From: Fen-999 sp041480065
Lineage (GTDB): Bacteria > Pseudomonadota > Gammaproteobacteria > Burkholderiales > Rhodocyclaceae
Direction of reading: 5' to 3'
Assembly: GCA_041480065.1 (NCBI GenBank)
Contig: JBGOZF010000004.1
Location: 35,702-99,701, forward strand
Length of the DNA stretch: 64,000 bases
Shown piece after piece: positions 61,235-64,000 of the stretch (position 1 is the first letter of the stretch; each line of letters begins with the position of its first letter). Position numbers and translations under genes: made by a program. The notes beneath the pieces were generated by a model. The model was not told where the DNA came from, made no database searches, and saw only the letters and a list, made by a program, of their open reading frames with translations.

Positions 61235-61618
61235 ATGTCATATAGCACCAAGGTCATCGACCACTACGAAAATCCGCGCAATGTCGGCTCGTTTGAAAAG
61301 GACGACGCGGGCGTCGGCACCGGCATGGTCGGCGCGCCTGCCTGCGGCGACGTCATGAAGCTGCAGATCAAGGTCGGCAAGGATGGCGTCATCGAGGACG
61401 CCAAGTTCAAGACCTACGGCTGCGGTTCGGCCATCGCTTCGAGTTCGCTGGTGACCGAATGGGTCAAGGGCAAGACGCTCGATCAGGCCCTCGACATCAA
61501 GAACACCCAGATCGCCGAGGAACTGGCGCTGCCGCCGGTGAAGATCCATTGTTCCATTTTGGCCGAGGACGCCATCAAGGCGGCCGTGGCCGACTACAAG
61601 AAGAAGCAGGGAGCCTGA
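61235..61618 (+). CDS. iscU: Fe-S cluster scaffold IscU
   Basis: A 127-residue scaffold. The three ligand cysteines are in G-A-P-A-C-G-D-V (about 37), Y-G-C-G-S-A-I-A-S-S (about 63) and H-C-S-I-L-A (about 106), and the HscA-binding L-P-P-V-K motif stands just before the last. The start M-S-Y-S-T-K-V-I-D-H-Y-E-N-P-R-N-V-G-S is canonical. Confidence 0.97.
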   Translation: MSYSTKVIDHYENPRNVGSFEKDDAGVGTGMVGAPACGDVMKLQIKVGKDGVIEDAKFKTYGCGSAIASSSLVTEWVKGKTLDQALDIKNTQIAEELALPPVKIHCSILAEDAIKAAVADYKKKQGA

Positions 61619-61623
61619 ATCCA

Positions 61624-61944
61624 ATGATCACAATGACCGAAAGCGCGGCCAGGCACGTGGCCAACTTTCTCTCCAAGCGCGGCAAGGGCATCGGCATCCG
61701 CCTGGGTGTGAAGACATCCGGCTGTTCCGGCATGGCCTACAAGCTCGAGTTCGCCGATGCCGCCGAAGACGAGGACATCGTTTTCGAGACGCAAGGCCTC
61801 AAGGTACTGGTCGACCCGAGAAGCCTGCCTTACATCGACGGCACCGAGCTCGATTACACCAAGGAAGGCCTCAACGAAGGCTTCAAGTTCAACAATCCCA
61901 ACATCAAGGATCAGTGCGGCTGCGGCGAGAGCTTTACCGTTTGA
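61624..61944 (+). CDS. iscA: A-type Fe-S carrier IscA
   Basis: A 106-residue A-type carrier. Cysteines are in G-C-S-G-M-A-Y (about 35) and the C-terminal C-G-C-G-E-S-F. ATG 61624, 5 bp after the iscU stop, gives the usual I-T-M-T-E-S-A-A start; the frame is open upstream within iscU. Confidence 0.96.
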   Translation: MITMTESAARHVANFLSKRGKGIGIRLGVKTSGCSGMAYKLEFADAAEDEDIVFETQGLKVLVDPRSLPYIDGTELDYTKEGLNEGFKFNNPNIKDQCGCGESFTV

Positions 61945-61958
61945 GCCAGTGAGCCGTC

Positions 61959-62504
61959 ATGACGAGTTTCGATCTCGAACACTTCACCAAGGATCACTTC
62001 GAGCTTCTCGGCCTGATGCGGCGACAGAGCCTCGATGAAGCCGAACTGGAGCGTGTGTACCAGGATATTCAAAGTCGCGTACATCCGGACAAGCATGCCC
62101 ACCTGGGCGAGTCCGAACGCCGCCTGGCGATGCAGTGGGCGACGCGCGTCAACGAAGCCTATCTGACCCTGAAGAGTCCGCTCAAACGCGCCGAGTACCT
62201 GCTGCGCCTGGTCGGGCACGATCCCGAGATCGAGCGCAACACGGCGATGCCGATGGAATTCCTGGTGCAGCAGATGGAGTCGCGCGAGAGCGTCGAAGAG
62301 GCTCGACAAGCCGCCGACATCGACCGGCTGGAGGCATTCCACCGCGGCCTGCGTGCCGAGATGGCCGGACAACACGGTGCGCTTGCCCGGGCACTCGACG
62401 CGGACCGGGATTACGCACTGGCGGCACAGATCGTGCGCCAGTTGATGTTCAAGGAAAAGCTGCTTCACGAAATCGACGATGCCCTTGCCGCGGCAGAGGC
62501 ATAA
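61959..62504 (+). CDS. hscB: Fe-S assembly co-chaperone HscB
   Basis: A 181-residue J-type co-chaperone. The J-domain H-P-D-K motif is in R-V-H-P-D-K-H-A near 41-48, preceded by D-H-F-E-L-L-G-L; the C-terminal helical bundle (about 85-181) with L-K-R-A-E-Y-L-L-R-L-V binds IscU. It delivers IscU to HscA. Confidence 0.95.
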   Translation: MTSFDLEHFTKDHFELLGLMRRQSLDEAELERVYQDIQSRVHPDKHAHLGESERRLAMQWATRVNEAYLTLKSPLKRAEYLLRLVGHDPEIERNTAMPMEFLVQQMESRESVEEARQAADIDRLEAFHRGLRAEMAGQHGALARALDADRDYALAAQIVRQLMFKEKLLHEIDDALAAAEA

Positions 62505-62520
62505 CCAACAAGACAGAAAC

Positions 62521-64000
62521 ATGGCCCTCCTGCAAATCGCCGAGCCAGGTCAATCCGCGGCTCCGCACGAACATCGCTTGGCCGTCGGCATCGACCTCGG
62601 CACCACCAACTCCCTTGTCGCGACAGTCCGCAGCGGCATGTCGGTCGTTCTCAACGACGAACTGGGGCGGCCGCTGCTGCCGTCCGTGGTGCATTACGGC
62701 GAGGGCGGGGCCGTCGAAGTCGGTTACGAGGCCCAGGCCAGGCAGGCCATCGATCCGCGCAATACCATCAGTTCGGTCAAGCGCTTCATGGGTCGCGGTC
62801 GCCAGGACATCGCCCACATCGAGGCCATGCCCTACGACTTCATCGATGGCGACGGCATGGTGCGCGTGCGCACCGTGCAGGGCATCAAGTCACCGGTCGA
62901 AGTCTCAGCCGACATCCTCAAGGCCCTGCGCGCGCGTGCTGAGGTAGCACTAGGCGGTCAGTTGACCGGTGCGGTCATCACCGTGCCGGCCTACTTCGAC
63001 GATGCCCAACGCCAGGCGACCAAGGACGCTGCGCGGCTCGCCGGCCTCAACGTTCTGCGCCTGCTCAACGAGCCGACCGCGGCGGCGATCGCCTACGGCC
63101 TGGACAACGGCGCCGAGGGCATCTACGCGGTGTTCGATCTCGGCGGTGGCACATTCGACATTTCCGTTCTCAAACTCGCCACTGGCGTGTTTCAGGTGCT
63201 TGCCACCGGCGGCGATTCGGCGCTGGGCGGCGACGACTTCGATCACCGAGTGTTCTGCTGGATCATCGAACAGGCGAAACTTTCCCCCGTGTCGGCCCAG
63301 GACGCGCGGCTCCTGCAGGCGCGCGCACGCGAAGCCAAGGAATACCTGACCCTGAATGCCGAGGCGCCGATCACGGCCAAGCTGTCGACCGGCGAGTTCG
63401 TCGATCTCAGACTGACGACCGAAGTGTTCGCCGAGATCACCAAGACCCTGGTGCAAAAGACCATCGGCCCGACCCGCAAGGCGCTGCGCGACGCCGGCCT
63501 GACGCCGGACCGGGTCAAGGGCGTCGTCATGGTCGGCGGTGCCACGCGCATGCCGCAGGTACAGCGCGCCGTCGCCGAATATTTCGGCCAGGAGCCGCTC
63601 AACAATCTCGACCCGGACAAGGTGGTGGCGCTGGGCGCCGCGACCCAGGCCAACCTGCTGGCCGGCAACCGAGCCGCCGGCGATGACTGGCTGCTGCTCG
63701 ACGTGATTCCGCTCAGCCTCGGCATCGAGACCATGGGCGGAATCGTCGAGAAGATCATCCCGCGCAACACCCCGATCCCGGTCGCCGAGGCGGAGGAGTT
63801 CACGACCTATCAAGACGGACAGAGCGCGATGATGGTCCACGTCGTCCAGGGCGAGCGGGAATTGGCCGACGAGAACCGGTCGCTCGCGCGGTTCGAATTG
63901 CGCGGCATCCCGCCCATGACGGCGGGCGCGGCGCGCATCCGCGTCACCTTCGCCATCGACGCCGATGGCTTGCTCACGGTTTCGGCGGCGGAAAAGACCA
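62521..64000 (+). CDS. hscA: Fe-S assembly chaperone HscA (3' truncated by window edge)
   Basis: The first 493 codons of an Hsp70-type chaperone; the frame is open to the last base. ATPase landmarks: A-V-G-I-D-L-G-T-T-N-S-L-V near 21, V-P-A-Y-F-D-D-A-Q-R near 155, L-L-N-E-P-T-A-A-A-I-A-Y-G near 182 and F-D-L-G-G-G-T-F-D near 205. V-P-L... is replaced by V-I-P-L-S-L-G-I-E-T at the domain linker near 398, the HscA form. The substrate-binding domain is only partly present. Start 16 bp after hscB. Confidence 0.95.
   Translation, partial: MALLQIAEPGQSAAPHEHRLAVGIDLGTTNSLVATVRSGMSVVLNDELGRPLLPSVVHYGEGGAVEVGYEAQARQAIDPRNTISSVKRFMGRGRQDIAHIEAMPYDFIDGDGMVRVRTVQGIKSPVEVSADILKALRARAEVALGGQLTGAVITVPAYFDDAQRQATKDAARLAGLNVLRLLNEPTAAAIAYGLDNGAEGIYAVFDLGGGTFDISVLKLATGVFQVLATGGDSALGGDDFDHRVFCWIIEQAKLSPVSAQDARLLQARAREAKEYLTLNAEAPITAKLSTGEFVDLRLTTEVFAEITKTLVQKTIGPTRKALRDAGLTPDRVKGVVMVGGATRMPQVQRAVAEYFGQEPLNNLDPDKVVALGAATQANLLAGNRAAGDDWLLLDVIPLSLGIETMGGIVEKIIPRNTPIPVAEAEEFTTYQDGQSAMMVHVVQGERELADENRSLARFELRGIPPMTAGAARIRVTFAIDADGLLTVSAAEKT

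Overview
The window is GC-rich, almost fully coding DNA from a Gram-negative bacterium, most likely a betaproteobacterium close to Rhodocyclales. The clues are the exosortase-A (XrtA/PEP-CTERM) exopolysaccharide gene set with the PrsK/PrsR/PrsT trio, and a housekeeping end ordered suhB - trmJ - cysE - iscR - cysteine desulfurase - iscS - iscU - iscA - hscB - hscA. Taxonomy is inferred from gene content only. No rRNA, tRNA, CRISPR array, transposase or integrase was found.

Layout. (1) 1-11.6 kb, plus strand: XrtA-type polysaccharide genes. These are the tail of an asparagine-synthase-like protein, several glycosyltransferases, an amidotransferase, an AlgD-type GDP-mannose dehydrogenase, a transglutaminase-like protein, the O-glycosylation-ligase homologue, a methyltransferase and a polysaccharide deacetylase. 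(2) 11.6-25 kb, mixed strands and looser packing: an asparagine-synthase homologue without the glutaminase cysteine, a secreted lyase-like protein, two radical SAM proteins, a glycosyltransferase, a methyltransferase, two secreted Kelch-type beta-propellers and degraded duplicate fragments. This is the most plastic part. (3) 24.7-35.6 kb, minus strand: flippase, TPR protein, SGNH esterase, acyltransferase, ATP-grasp, tandem FemAB/GNAT protein, PLP enzyme, two alpha/beta-hydrolases and an acyl carrier protein. (4) 35.7-50.2 kb, plus strand: acyl-CoA ligase, PLP decarboxylase, polymerase-like membrane protein, initiating glycosyltransferase, PrsK, PrsR, PrsT, lytic transglycosylase and a trypsin-like protease. 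(5) 50.2-53.2 kb, minus strand: a cassette of a TAT-like secreted protein, a PqqD-like carrier, an HprK-related kinase and a nucleotidyltransferase. (6) 53.5-55.9 kb: tviB- and tviC-like genes for UDP-HexNAc uronic acids. (7) 55.9-64 kb: housekeeping and iron-sulfur cluster genes, ending inside hscA.

How it fits together. Two nucleotide-sugar dehydrogenases (GDP-mannose and UDP-GlcNAc type) predict an acidic polysaccharide built on the initiating transferase, decorated by acyl, amide or aminoacyl groups, moved by the flippase and polymerised by Wzy-like proteins. PrsK/PrsR is a two-component system whose regulator is a sigma-54 activator. A strong -24/-12 sigma-54 promoter, with an upstream inverted repeat suited to an activator, lies in front of the secreted-protein/PqqD/HprK/nucleotidyltransferase cassette. 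A hairpin plus T-tract follows the first gene. That arrangement resembles a modified-peptide locus (precursor, attenuator, carrier, modifying enzymes) and is my main candidate for an undescribed system. The exosortase itself, the chain-length/Wzc proteins and any PEP-CTERM substrate are not in the window.
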